Virus record (IMG/VR): IMGVR_UViG_3300042557_000304
Location: 1 to 21,790 of that record
DNA from: a virus
Direction: 5' to 3' (one strand)
DNA length: 21,790 bases
Of this stretch, positions 12,052 through 19,348 are shown piece by piece. A program made the position numbers and the translations under genes. Position 1 is the first letter of the stretch. Every line of letters starts with the position of its first letter. Under the pieces are notes generated by a model. It saw only the letters and a list, made by a program, of their open reading frames with translations, was not told where the DNA came from and made no database searches.

Positions 12052-12279
12052 CTATTTTAATCTCTTAGTTATATATCTACCCAAAACTTTTCCAACAAAA
12101 TTCAATAACGGCTTCTCTGCATCAACTTTCACCTTGACTTGGTCGTCCGTTTTTGTAACTTCGATATCTAAGTTCTTAGTATCTAATTTCACTTCGCTAA
12201 TTGTTTCATCTCTTTTGATCTCTAACGATGCGTCATTCACCTGGATTTCTACATCTACATTCTTTTTTTTCTTTGCCAT
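12052..12279 (-). CDS. Hypothetical 75-aa charged beta protein, cationic amphipathic tail
   Basis: After a basic start (MAKKKKNVDV) come four alternating hydrophobic/charged strands (VDVEIQVND, SLEIKRDE, EVKLDTKNLDIEV, QVKVKVDAE). It ends in a cationic amphipathic helix (PLLNFVGKVLGRYITKRLK). I recognise no family. It directly follows the endolysin gene (one-base gap) and precedes a terminator, so it is the last gene of the late operon. The tail resembles membrane-active peptides, making an auxiliary lysis role thinkable; a structural role is equally possible. Confidence 0.6.
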   Translation of the reverse strand: MAKKKKNVDVEIQVNDASLEIKRDETISEVKLDTKNLDIEVTKTDDQVKVKVDAEKPLLNFVGKVLGRYITKRLK

Positions 12280-12280
12280 T

Positions 12281-12799
12281 TTATTGTTCGTTTGTTGTTA
12301 TTACTCCTTTTGGTGCTAATTTAATCTTTCTTACGCTTGTAGGTTGTGCAACTTTCCAAGCTGTTCTTCTTGCTTTGTGTAATCTGCTTTTAGCGATTCT
12401 TGAAACACTTACCGAATTACCTTGGTTACCGCCTAAAACGTGATAATGTGTTAAGTCTTCACCTACATAAATCCCTACGTGACCGCCACCAGTTCTTTTA
12501 AATGTTAATATATCACCTAACATTGGTTCGCTTGCCGGGTTACCCCACGTTGCCCACGATAAAGCCCATAATGGTTTGTCTACTACGTCAAGCCCTGCCA
12601 TTTTACAGCAATAAGCCACGAATAAACCACACCACGGAATTTCATCAGCGTTATAAACGCTTGCTAATTTTAGTTCACGCGCCCAAGATAAGATAACGGG
12701 ATTGTGTTCTTTACCTACAATCTCAGTTACCCCAAGTTGTTTAACAGCTTGAACTAAAACACGGGGTGCTTTTTCTTCTTTTAACCAATCGTAGTTCAT
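12281..12799 (-). CDS. Endolysin, TIGR02594-type NlpC/CHAP-like peptidase
   Basis: 172 residues. It probably cuts peptide bonds in peptidoglycan at lysis. The papain-like set is visible: C57 in EIPWCGLFVAYC, H107 in GGGHVGIYVGED, and N125 in VLGGNQGNSVSV. The preceding PVILSWARELKL and the segment LGDILTFKR before the His are also typical of TIGR02594-type proteins. There is no signal peptide, so export needs a holin; the holin-like gene lies just upstream with an ATGA overlap. The C-terminal 30 residues are basic (HKARRTAWK, RKIKLAPK) and may bind the wall. Confidence 0.9.
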   Translation of the reverse strand: MNYDWLKEEKAPRVLVQAVKQLGVTEIVGKEHNPVILSWARELKLASVYNADEIPWCGLFVAYCCKMAGLDVVDKPLWALSWATWGNPASEPMLGDILTFKRTGGGHVGIYVGEDLTHYHVLGGNQGNSVSVSRIAKSRLHKARRTAWKVAQPTSVRKIKLAPKGVITTNEQ

Positions 12800-13008
12800 T
12801 CTATTTCTAATTCGTCTTTCGGTACAACAGCAAAATTAGTAGTGTCATTAATTGGCTTCGAAGCCGTGTTATTACTTTTTCCATAACAATCGTATAAGCG
12901 GTGTTTTAATTCTTGCACTTCCGTGTGTGTGTAAAATAACCATAATGCTAAAACCCCCGTAGCACCTTGCTTTTTAATAATTTCGAAAACTTTGTTTAAA
13001 TCAATCAT
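12796..13008 (-). CDS. Holin-like small membrane protein
   Basis: 70 residues with one hydrophobic segment (GATGVLALWLFYTHT, residues 15-29), followed by an amphipathic charged stretch (EVQELKHRLYDCYGKS) and a polar tail. The N-terminal amphipathic helix (LNKVFEIIKKQ), the single span, the size and the position just before the endolysin (ATGA overlap) suit a holin or spanin-like lysis partner. The motif LYDCY after the span recurs in small membrane proteins beside endolysins of Bacteroidota phages. Direct evidence of hole formation cannot be read from sequence. Confidence 0.65.
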   Translation of the reverse strand: MIDLNKVFEIIKKQGATGVLALWLFYTHTEVQELKHRLYDCYGKSNNTASKPINDTTNFAVVPKDELEIE

Positions 13009-13015
13009 TTTGTTT

Positions 13016-13273
13016 TTAACTTGTTAATTCTACAATTCGTGCTAACCAACTTCCGTTCAATGGTTGGATTCCTTGATTGTTTGATAGTTTAATCGCAATA
13101 GATTGGTAAAGATTACCGTTTAAATTGTTTGCTCTTAATTTAATTGCGATATCTAATAAAATATTATCGTTTACCCGAATTGCTCTATATGCCTCTGCTA
13201 TTGCGTTAATCCAAGAACCATTTAAAGGTTCAGTAACTCCAATATTATTCGCCCAATCTTGTATTAAACTCAT
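13016..13273 (-). CDS. Small structural protein with LNGSW repeats
   Basis: 85 residues built from three related units: EPLNGSWINAIAEA (about 15-28), NNLNGNLYQSIAIK (48-61) and QPLNGSWLARIVEL (70-83), each LNG-x-[WL] followed by a short helix. I have seen NGSW units in small virion-associated proteins of Bacteroidota phages near the portal and connector, but the function is unknown. Its ATG overlaps the stop of the DUF6712-like connector gene (ATGA). No Cys or membrane segment. Confidence 0.65.
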   Translation of the reverse strand: MSLIQDWANNIGVTEPLNGSWINAIAEAYRAIRVNDNILLDIAIKLRANNLNGNLYQSIAIKLSNNQGIQPLNGSWLARIVELTS

Positions 13274-13824
13274 AAGATTAAAATTTGGTTATTATATCCA
13301 TTTCCGTTTTCATAATGGCAAGTTCCGTGACAGCATCCCGAACACCCGTGGCAGTCAATCATTGGTCTTAAATCCGTGTCCCTGTTTTCTTCAGATATAA
13401 ATTCGGGAAAAAGATTTTTGTTTTTAATTAACCATCTAATTAATCTTTGTTCAAAGAATGAAGCCTTTTGTGCGTAGTGTTCCATTCCGAAAGCTACTTC
13501 ACGCTGACTTACCGAACTTGAAAAATCCCCGTTTTGTGTTTGAAGACCTTTGTTTTTAAGTTGGTATGTTAAACCGAATACAGCATCTTCAGCACTTCGC
13601 CAAGCTACAATCGGTTGAATGAATTTAATTAGTGTTTCTTCGTCATTTGTAGCCGTTTGTTGGTTATAAACATCGAGCATATAATTAAAGAAGTAAGTTC
13701 CTAAAATTGGCATTACCCTAAGTTGTGCTTGTGTCGCTATGTAGGGAGTAACATCCGTAACGTCTACATTTGCCGTTATAGGTGTGTTCGTCTTTAGGTA
13801 GTTTTCAGTTATAAAATAAAGCAT
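13270..13824 (-). CDS. DUF6712-like head-tail connector with Cys/His-rich tail
   Basis: 184 residues. The start (YFITENYLKTNTPITANVDV, then PYIATQAQLRVMPILGT) and the middle (WRSAEDAVFGLTYQLKNKG, then FEQRLIRWL) match the DUF6712 proteins I associate with head-tail connection in Bacteroidota phages. Unusual is the end: residues 158-170 contain C, H, C, C, C, H, C and H in 13 positions, followed by an Asn/Gly stretch; this may bind a metal. The ATG is overlapped by the portal stop (TAATG). A connector role is inferred from family and from position directly after the portal. Confidence 0.75.
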   Translation of the reverse strand: MLYFITENYLKTNTPITANVDVTDVTPYIATQAQLRVMPILGTYFFNYMLDVYNQQTATNDEETLIKFIQPIVAWRSAEDAVFGLTYQLKNKGLQTQNGDFSSSVSQREVAFGMEHYAQKASFFEQRLIRWLIKNKNLFPEFISEENRDTDLRPMIDCHGCSGCCHGTCHYENGNGYNNQILIL

Positions 13825-15119
13825 TATACTGCAGGTGTTTCAGGTTTAACAATAGGTTTCAAAGATGCTAAAGAACGAATTTCATCGGGGGTCATATTTT
13901 CTAAAACCTTATTCAATAGTTCGGGATTTAATGAACTTAAACGTGTAGCCAATGCAGATGCTTCTTCATCTACTTCGACAATCGTTTCGTTAATGATTTG
14001 AAAGTTATTAATAACTAACTCACCTTTGACTTTAGCGATATGCAATAACTCGTTAAAGATATCCTGTACAATTTCTCGTAATGGTTTTACTACGTTCTTT
14101 TCAAATATCACATAAGCTTGTTTGATATCCGCACCGCCACCAAGTGAACCCGTAGTACGAACACCCATTAATATAGGATCAATCGTATGTGAAAAACATA
14201 TTTGTTCCGTGTTTAATGCTGAAGCTTCTTGGAATAACTTATCGTTTGAGTTAGTAGGTAGGCTTTCAATCTTAGGCATCTGCTCCGCTGAATTCGCAAA
14301 GAATGCAACTGCTTTTCCTGCGTTTTCCGCTCCTTTTAACTTGTCAATGGTACGTCTTAACACGTTCTTTTCTTCTTCGCTTTGCGGTCTTTTAGGGAAC
14401 ATCATAGCAAATGAAGGGAATATCGAGTTTTGAATATTAGATTTAGCTAAATAGCTAAGTTCACCACTTAAAAAAGCAAAGTTTAACGCACTTGAATACT
14501 GCGGAAGCGGGTAGTAATCTTGACCAATGCACGGTAACTCGAAGATATATAATTGTTCGTAGTCGTTACTTAATGGGTGATATGGTTTGATTTCAAAAAC
14601 ATCTATTCTCGATGCCCAATCTTCGCATATAAAGTAGGTTTTCCCGTCTTTAGAACGTCTTAATTTCTCGGGCGATAGGTTTTCTACTTTCGTAAGTTTT
14701 CCACGTTCTGAAAAGCACAATTTAAAGTAAACTCTATTATGAATAACTAACTGCTTTGTAACGATCGCAGCTACCTTTTTTAGTTTTATCTTCTTTTCGA
14801 ATGCGTAAAGTTCTAATTTTTCTTCGTTTGTTAGCTTTTCAGTTTGAATTGTAAACCCACCACCGATAACCGCATTCACTTTATAATCTACTATTGCGCC
14901 GTGTAAAGGTGAACTATAGTACATTTGGTTCAAAGTTTCAGGATAAAGATTGTCCTGCCCAAATGGAATGTATCCTGCGACTTGATAGCGTCCATTTACA
15001 TAAGGTAGTGCAAGATTTGCACCGCCCACTTTATAAAAAGGTGTAGAAAAACTTTGATAGCCATCCACAACTTCAATGCTTTCTTTTTCACTTTGTCTAA
15101 ATATATCGTACCAAGCCAT
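13824..15119 (-). CDS. Phage portal protein
   Basis: 431 residues. It forms the ring through which DNA enters and leaves the head. The N-terminal half carries FGQDNLYPETLNQMYYSSPL, then HGAIVDYKVNAVIGGGFTI (about 73-110), the pattern of Bacteroidota-phage portal proteins. An RSKDGKTYFICEDW beta segment, a conserved LPQYSSALN region and the C-terminal stem with RTTGSLGGGADIKQAYVIFEK (read in two parts) followed by PLREIVQDIFNEL fit the portal clip/stem order. The length is close to usual for the group. It lies between the 113-residue protein and the connector gene. Confidence 0.85.
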   Translation of the reverse strand: MAWYDIFRQSEKESIEVVDGYQSFSTPFYKVGGANLALPYVNGRYQVAGYIPFGQDNLYPETLNQMYYSSPLHGAIVDYKVNAVIGGGFTIQTEKLTNEEKLELYAFEKKIKLKKVAAIVTKQLVIHNRVYFKLCFSERGKLTKVENLSPEKLRRSKDGKTYFICEDWASRIDVFEIKPYHPLSNDYEQLYIFELPCIGQDYYPLPQYSSALNFAFLSGELSYLAKSNIQNSIFPSFAMMFPKRPQSEEEKNVLRRTIDKLKGAENAGKAVAFFANSAEQMPKIESLPTNSNDKLFQEASALNTEQICFSHTIDPILMGVRTTGSLGGGADIKQAYVIFEKNVVKPLREIVQDIFNELLHIAKVKGELVINNFQIINETIVEVDEEASALATRLSSLNPELLNKVLENMTPDEIRSLASLKPIVKPETPAV

Positions 15120-15122
15120 AAT

Positions 15123-15464
15123 TTAATCGTATATTGAATTTACAATAGTACCCGAAACAACCATTCGACCTTCTTCAATTACATCGCCTGTAGTATCTTG
15201 AATTGTTATAGGGGGAATAAGTGATTCATAAACCGAATAAGAATATTGACCCTTAATTAAATCCACGTCCACGGGTTCGTCTAACTCAAATTGATTAAAC
15301 CTTTCGGGATAAGCTGAAATGTCGGGAGTAGTGAATAAAATAGGTGTGCTTTCGGGATTCATTTCATTCTGAAACACGAATAAATAATAAGGATTCGATA
15401 ACGTACTAACTTCCGTTAACGTTAACACAATACTATTTAATTCGTCTTTGTTTATGTATATCAC
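15123..15464 (-). CDS. Conserved small virion protein (113 aa), GTG start
   Basis: The start is GTG at 15464; no ATG is available near it. The protein is beta-rich (YINKDELNSIVLTLTE, then NPYYLFVFQNE, then QYSYSVYES) and ends with an acidic EEGRMVVSGTI. The pattern INK...IVLTLTE...NPYYLF...VYE...EEGRM is one I recognise in flavobacterial phages among structural genes, often without assigned function. A terminator (15496-15521) separates it from the tail-tube gene, so it and the portal need their own transcription start or read-through; the element AACAAA-N14-TAATATAGT ends one base before the GTG. Confidence 0.7.
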   Translation of the reverse strand: MIYINKDELNSIVLTLTEVSTLSNPYYLFVFQNEMNPESTPILFTTPDISAYPERFNQFELDEPVDVDLIKGQYSYSVYESLIPPITIQDTTGDVIEEGRMVVSGTIVNSIYD

Positions 15465-15465
15465 A

Positions 15466-15494
15466 ACTATATTAAGTTAGTTCGTCTTTTTGTT
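15466..15494 (-). promoter_or_regulatory. Bipartite late element, copy at the 113-aa/portal operon
   Basis: On the minus strand AACAAA (15494-15489), 14 bases, TAATATAGT (15474-15466), one base, then the GTG start. It lies just after the terminator at 15496-15521, where a new start of expression is needed. The same arrangement is seen at 18070-18097 and 19762-19790. Confidence 0.6.
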
Positions 15495-15495
15495 T

Positions 15496-15521
15496 AAAAA
15501 AAAAGCACCCCGAAGGATGCT
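15496..15521 (-). terminator. Intrinsic terminator with TTCG loop
   Basis: On the minus strand a 7-bp stem AGCATCC/GGGTGCT (15521-15515 and 15510-15504, one G-U pair) closed by a TTCG tetraloop, followed by eight T (15503-15496). It lies 22 bases after the stop of the probable tail-tube gene and should cut the capsid operon off from the portal operon. Confidence 0.88.
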
Positions 15522-15543
15522 AATTTTCTTGGAGAAACGTAAG

Positions 15544-16062
15544 TTAAATCACTGAAGTAACCGCTGTTTGTGTAACCTCATATGCAAGATATTCGTTTTC
15601 TGCAGTCAAAGTTACGGAATACTTAGAACCATCGGCTCTCGCAGTTCCCGAACCTTCAGCTGCTCCCGTTAATTGCAAATAAGGGAAGTACCAATACTTT
15701 CCGTTAGCATCTTGAATTATTGCGTTCAAGTATTGCTGACCTGCTCCTAAAACTTTAATCGCTTGTGATTTAGATTGGTCACGGCGATGGAACATTAAAG
15801 TAATGGTTTGAGTGTAATAAGAAGAACCATTAACCAAATCGATGGCTGCTTCTTCAGTATAAGAACCCGTGTTTCTACGGATTTCGAATTCAGTATATGT
15901 ATTTGCGGGTGCAGTCAAGGCGATTGAATCAATTGTCCAAGTTAAAATCGAGTCAAGACCGATGCTCGAAATGTTATCTTGTTGGTTAATCCATACCTTG
16001 TAAATGCCCCCAGAATTGTTATCGCAAGATTTTACAATTCCTTCTAATGCTTCACACGACAT
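15544..16062 (-). CDS. Probable major tail tube protein
   Basis: 172 residues, beta-rich. Segments LDSILTWTIDSIAL, then YTEFEIRRNTGSYTEE, YYTQTITLMFHRRDQSKSQA, LNAIIQDANGKYWYFPY and KYSVTLTAENEYLAYEV give the pattern (FEFRRNT-S/G-xYTE, TQTI-x-L, ANGKYW, LTLT/LTAENE-x-AYEV) of a tube-like protein commonly found in siphophages of Bacteroidota. The gene follows the capsid gene and ends at a terminator, which suits a highly expressed virion protein. A capsid-decoration or tail-knob role cannot be ruled out from sequence alone. Confidence 0.6.
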   Translation of the reverse strand: MSCEALEGIVKSCDNNSGGIYKVWINQQDNISSIGLDSILTWTIDSIALTAPANTYTEFEIRRNTGSYTEEAAIDLVNGSSYYTQTITLMFHRRDQSKSQAIKVLGAGQQYLNAIIQDANGKYWYFPYLQLTGAAEGSGTARADGSKYSVTLTAENEYLAYEVTQTAVTSVI

Positions 16063-16091
16063 AAATATTATTTTTTTTAGTTATTTAAATA

Positions 16092-16109
16092 GGGGGTTTT
16101 TACACCCCC
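16092..16109 (-). terminator. GC hairpin between capsid and tail-tube genes
   Basis: GGGGG/CCCCC (16105-16109 and 16092-16096) with an 8-base loop, followed on the minus strand by AT-rich TATTTAAATAAC without a T run. It is perhaps a weak attenuator or an mRNA-stabilising hairpin that sets the ratio of capsid to tail-tube mRNA. Confidence 0.4.
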
Positions 16110-16127
16110 GTTATTATTTATTTTTGA

Positions 16128-17060
16128 TTAGTCAAAACAAGCTGCCCAAACTGAAATTTGCTCGGGGTTTGTATGATAAAATCCTGCTTTAACATTCGCA
16201 CGTGTACGGATATATGGTTCAGCTACCGTGTCAGTTAAGTTAACTGCTTTCAATGCTTTTGCATCACCTTCAGCGTCAAACGCATAAATCAAATCGTCTT
16301 TCAAAGAAGCTACGATTGTGTTATCGGGCATACCTTCACAAACAATTACTTTAATTCCTAAGTAAGTCATTTGCAATGGAGCAGAAACATATGTTAAAGT
16401 GTTACCAGATGCAGCAGCAAGTTCGTAAGCAGCAGCTACGTTAGAAGAAACACGGATTCTTAAGTCAGCTTTTTTGAATCGAACTGAAGCTGGAAGGCTA
16501 TTTACTACCGTGTTAAATGTAGCAAGTACGTTAGATGAGTTAACCGCACCGCCATTTGAATAAGCCAAGTTAGCACCATCAGCACAAAGTTTTACCAAGT
16601 GACCATCACATAAAGCCAAAAGCGGATTTTCGCTTGTTGTGTCACCTTGCCATCTAATCAATTCGATATCTTCTTCGATTTGCATAGCCATAACGCTCCA
16701 ATAGTAATTCATAAAAGAAGCTACTGAAAAATCGCCATTCGAACCTTGTGTCATTTGTAAAGCTACAAAAGATTGTTCCAAGTCGAATTGGCAAATTTGA
16801 GCCATTGCGCTGAATGCACAAACATCGATGTCGATAGCGTCAAGCGTGTCAGTTGGAGCGCTAAAGTTACAAGTTGAAGCCTGTAAAATTGAACCAAAAG
16901 CTACGTTAGCAATTCGAGCGCGGCTCTTAATTGAAGGCAAAGCACGATAAGAATCAGCTACATCAGCCGTTAAATAAGCTCTTGAATAGAACTCGTTAGG
17001 GTTAGGACAAAGTAAAGCGTTTGTTTCGATGTCCAAGTCGAATTTTAGTTTTCTTTCCAT
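16128..17060 (-). CDS. Major capsid protein
   Basis: 310 residues. It follows the protease/scaffold gene and precedes the probable tail-tube gene, the slot of the major capsid protein. The sequence is Ala-rich and evenly mixed, with features like NPNEFYSRAYLTADVADSYR near the start, ACAFSAMAQICQFDLEQSFV-like helices (about 80-105), SFMNYYWSVMAMQIEEDIEL (about 115-135), and a late beta domain with YLGIKVIVCEGMPDNTIVAS and the ending YHTNPEQISVWAACFD. This fits an HK97-type fold, but no unique motif exists; the call rests on context and size. Its mRNA may be stabilised by the following hairpin. Confidence 0.8.
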   Translation of the reverse strand: MERKLKFDLDIETNALLCPNPNEFYSRAYLTADVADSYRALPSIKSRARIANVAFGSILQASTCNFSAPTDTLDAIDIDVCAFSAMAQICQFDLEQSFVALQMTQGSNGDFSVASFMNYYWSVMAMQIEEDIELIRWQGDTTSENPLLALCDGHLVKLCADGANLAYSNGGAVNSSNVLATFNTVVNSLPASVRFKKADLRIRVSSNVAAAYELAAASGNTLTYVSAPLQMTYLGIKVIVCEGMPDNTIVASLKDDLIYAFDAEGDAKALKAVNLTDTVAEPYIRTRANVKAGFYHTNPEQISVWAACFD

Positions 17061-17079
17061 TTTGGATTTTTATTTGTTT

Positions 17080-18066
17080 TTAGTTATTACTTAATTTATT
17101 CAATGCGCTAAACTTTTCAGCGATTGACATTTTTACTTCCGATTTCATTTCTACTTCTTCTTCGGATCTTTCTGCTAACATTTCCTCCATTTGAGTTCTT
17201 AAGTCAGCAATGATTTTCAAAAGGTTGTTAACTTGTTCTTCAAGAACAGGAGTAACGATAGCTAAAACTGCTTCAGCATCCGCTGTTACATCAACTGCCA
17301 TTTCTTCTTCTTTAACAACTTCTTCAAGTTCTTCTGGCGCAGGTTGTTCGTCAATAGGTTCAGTTTCCGTAGTCACTTCTTCTTCGACAACACTATCCTC
17401 CATAGCCACTTCTTCTTTAGGTGCGTCCTTAATCTCGATAATCTCACCGCCTTTTACGACATAGATTTTACCTTCGATTAGGTGTTCCCCATCGGGTAGT
17501 TTGTTCATATTATATTTATTTATTTGATTACTTAGTTTAAGACCTAAAAACCCTTCGATTGAAAAACCTATTTGTTCGTTTTTTACTAACTCGTTGTAAT
17601 ATTCCTTATCGGTAATTTGAGCCGTTAACATTAACGTACCTTTAGGAACTTCAATTCCAAAAGTCGTAAATGCTTTATCTTGCTTTGGGTTATCTACTAT
17701 CCAAGATTCTAATATAAATGCAGGAACTTGTTGACTTTGGTCGTGTTCTAAATTGAAAATATCACGATTCTTTAAGTCTTGCATAAACTTGACGTGGATT
17801 TGTTCTATTGTTTCTGCGGTAAATTGAACGTAGTATTCTCCTGTTTCGTCATCCCTTCTATAAATTTCCATTGGAATCATAGCAGGAGCAGTAACACGGT
17901 ATTTTACATCGTCTGCAAACATTAATTTATTCGATTGATTAAATGCCATTCCTTTAACCTTTATAGCAGGGTTAGAAGTAAAAGCAATTTGCTCAATCCC
18001 TAAATCTTCGCCATCGGAATAATCGGGGTCAATAGTGATTTTATATATAGGTAAATCCTTTGTCAT
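17080..18066 (-). CDS. XkdF-like (S78) prohead protease fused to scaffold domain
   Basis: 328 residues. Residues 1-180 are an XkdF/S78-type prohead protease: IEQIAFTSNPAIKVKGMAF, then H108 in NLEHDQ, FILESWIVDN (117-126), and S169 in IGFSIEGFLG, giving the Ser-His core of phage maturation proteases. Residues 215-280 are an acidic Glu-rich linker, and about 260-328 form a coiled coil (VNNLLKIIADLRTQMEEMLA) of scaffold type. One polypeptide thus supplies core and protease, as in other protease-scaffold fusions. The ATG is 3 bases after TAATATAGT. The plus-strand gene pair starts 46 bases away, divergently. Confidence 0.88.
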   Translation of the reverse strand: MTKDLPIYKITIDPDYSDGEDLGIEQIAFTSNPAIKVKGMAFNQSNKLMFADDVKYRVTAPAMIPMEIYRRDDETGEYYVQFTAETIEQIHVKFMQDLKNRDIFNLEHDQSQQVPAFILESWIVDNPKQDKAFTTFGIEVPKGTLMLTAQITDKEYYNELVKNEQIGFSIEGFLGLKLSNQINKYNMNKLPDGEHLIEGKIYVVKGGEIIEIKDAPKEEVAMEDSVVEEEVTTETEPIDEQPAPEELEEVVKEEEMAVDVTADAEAVLAIVTPVLEEQVNNLLKIIADLRTQMEEMLAERSEEEVEMKSEVKMSIAEKFSALNKLSNN

Positions 18067-18069
18067 CTC

Positions 18070-18097
18070 ACTATATTAAAATTTATTTATATTTGTT
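18070..18097 (-). promoter_or_regulatory. Bipartite late element, copy at the protease/capsid operon
   Basis: On the minus strand AACAAA (18097-18092), 13 bases, TAATATAGT (18078-18070), three bases, then ATG. On the plus strand the same region holds TATATTTG (18088-18095), so both directions use this divergent spacer. Confidence 0.6.
18088..18095 (+). promoter_or_regulatory. -7 box of the plus-strand gene pair (TATATTTG)
   Basis: A perfect TAnnTTTG box 16 bases before the ATG at 18112. The nearest TTTG upstream (18059-18062) is 25 bases away, longer than the usual 19, so only the -7 part is convincing. Confidence 0.5.
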
Positions 18098-18111
18098 CAA
18101 AAATTATAAAG

Positions 18112-18654
18112 ATGATTGAAGTACTTGGGCGCAATATTGCCAATAAAATGAACGAGATTACCATTGAAGAATTCGAAAAGATTTCTAACATTCACAATAA
18201 TTCAGAACTCGATAACATCGAAAAACAAATCAAAGTTTTTGAAGTAGTAGGAATCGAAGAAGATGAATGGGATGATTTTAAATACTTCGTTGAAAAAACC
18301 AAAGAATTCAATACCGATAATTACGAACCTAAAGACCCTATCGGTGAAATAGAAATAGACGGATTTACTTATAAAGCGGAATTAAAACTTTCAGTAAAAG
18401 ATACGAAACTAATCGAGAAAATGATTACTAAAGAAAATAAACATTCCGTATCCGATATTATGGCTTTGATGTTTAAACGAACCGATTTAAGTAACACGGA
18501 ACACTACGATTCAGCGCACTTAAAACACAAATCTAAACTATTTAGAACTCAAGTAGCTGAAATCGCAATCCCTTATTTGAATTATGTCACAACTACAATC
18601 TCTGACCACGCTAAAAAACAAGCTGCCGAAAGCGTGGAATCAAATAACGATTGA
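18112..18654 (+). CDS. Plus-strand tail-assembly-chaperone-like protein A (180 aa)
   Basis: Begins MIEVLGRNIANKMNEITIEE. It has an N-terminal helical domain (ITIEEFEKISNI, then QIKVFEVVGIEEDEWDDFKY), a short beta section (IGEIEIDGFTYKAELKLSVK) and a C-terminal part (IMALMFKRTDLSNTEHYD, then FRTQVAEIAIPYLNYV). The next gene repeats this order. Position beside tail genes and tape measure suggests a tail assembly chaperone, as does the overlap of the two genes. Both genes lie on the plus strand, against everything else. The last 71 bases overlap the second gene in a different frame. Function is inferred from place only. Confidence 0.6.
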   Translation: MIEVLGRNIANKMNEITIEEFEKISNIHNNSELDNIEKQIKVFEVVGIEEDEWDDFKYFVEKTKEFNTDNYEPKDPIGEIEIDGFTYKAELKLSVKDTKLIEKMITKENKHSVSDIMALMFKRTDLSNTEHYDSAHLKHKSKLFRTQVAEIAIPYLNYVTTTISDHAKKQAAESVESNND

Positions 18655-19348
18655 AACATTTATAGAACTAAAGACCCTATCCGATGAAGATGGGGTTTTT
18701 AACTATCAAATTGATGTTCTTTGTACGTTGTTAGACTGCTACCCCGAAGACATTGAAGAACTTGCTATCGAAGAACTTGAAGAACTACTACTATCGGTAA
18801 AGTTTATACGGGATGAACCACCAAAAAACTACAAATCTGAACTTGGCGAATATAAACTAAAGCCATTTAACAAAATAACGTTAGGTGAATTTATAAGTTT
18901 AGAAGCTTATTTCTCGGATAACTACCTTTTAAAGCTACTTAACATCGTTGCTATTCTTTACAGGCGAGTTCGTGTTAATGAATGGGGTGACGAAACATTA
19001 GAACCTTACAATTATCATTCGAATGATCGCTTAGATTGGTTTTTAGACTTTCAAATAACGGATGTTTTCGGATTACTCCCCGAATATATAAAATTTCGTG
19101 AAGATATAATCGACCAATATAAAAACCTAATGACCGAAAGTTATGAAGATGACTTCGAAATCGATTCTAATATGGATGCCGAAGATTTAAAAGCAGCCGA
19201 AGAAGAAAAGAAGCAGCAGAAATGGGCCTGGGAAACTTTAATTTGGCATTTGTGCAATGAAGACTTAACTAAGTTTCACGCAGTTTGCGACCTTCCGTTA
19301 ATACTTGTGTTTAATTTCTTAGGAATGAAAAAAGAATTGAACGTTTAA
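18584..19348 (+). CDS. Plus-strand tail-assembly-chaperone-like protein B (254 aa), paralogue of A
   Basis: It repeats the plan of the gene before it: ITIETFIELKTL, then YQIDVLCTLLDCYPEDIEEL; a beta section ELGEYKLKPFNKITLGEF; and LNIVAILYRRVRVNEWGDE, then LEPYNYHSNDRLDWFLDFQI. An extra C-terminal domain (DDFEIDSNMDAEDLKAAEEE, then KQQKWAWETLIWHL) is not in the first. It is in the +1 frame relative to the first gene and starts with ATG 71 bases before that gene's stop. The stop TAA overlaps the opposing gene's stop. It may make its own start, or be reached in part by frameshifting; the domain repetition favours an independent gene. Confidence 0.6.
   Translation: MSQLQSLTTLKNKLPKAWNQITIETFIELKTLSDEDGVFNYQIDVLCTLLDCYPEDIEELAIEELEELLLSVKFIRDEPPKNYKSELGEYKLKPFNKITLGEFISLEAYFSDNYLLKLLNIVAILYRRVRVNEWGDETLEPYNYHSNDRLDWFLDFQITDVFGLLPEYIKFREDIIDQYKNLMTESYEDDFEIDSNMDAEDLKAAEEEKKQQKWAWETLIWHLCNEDLTKFHAVCDLPLILVFNFLGMKKELNV

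Noticed and set aside
18611-18619. Classical -1 slippery site of lambda G/GT type
   Set aside because: The A run is in the wrong phase and the downstream gene is in the +1 frame, so a standard -1 slip would not reach it.
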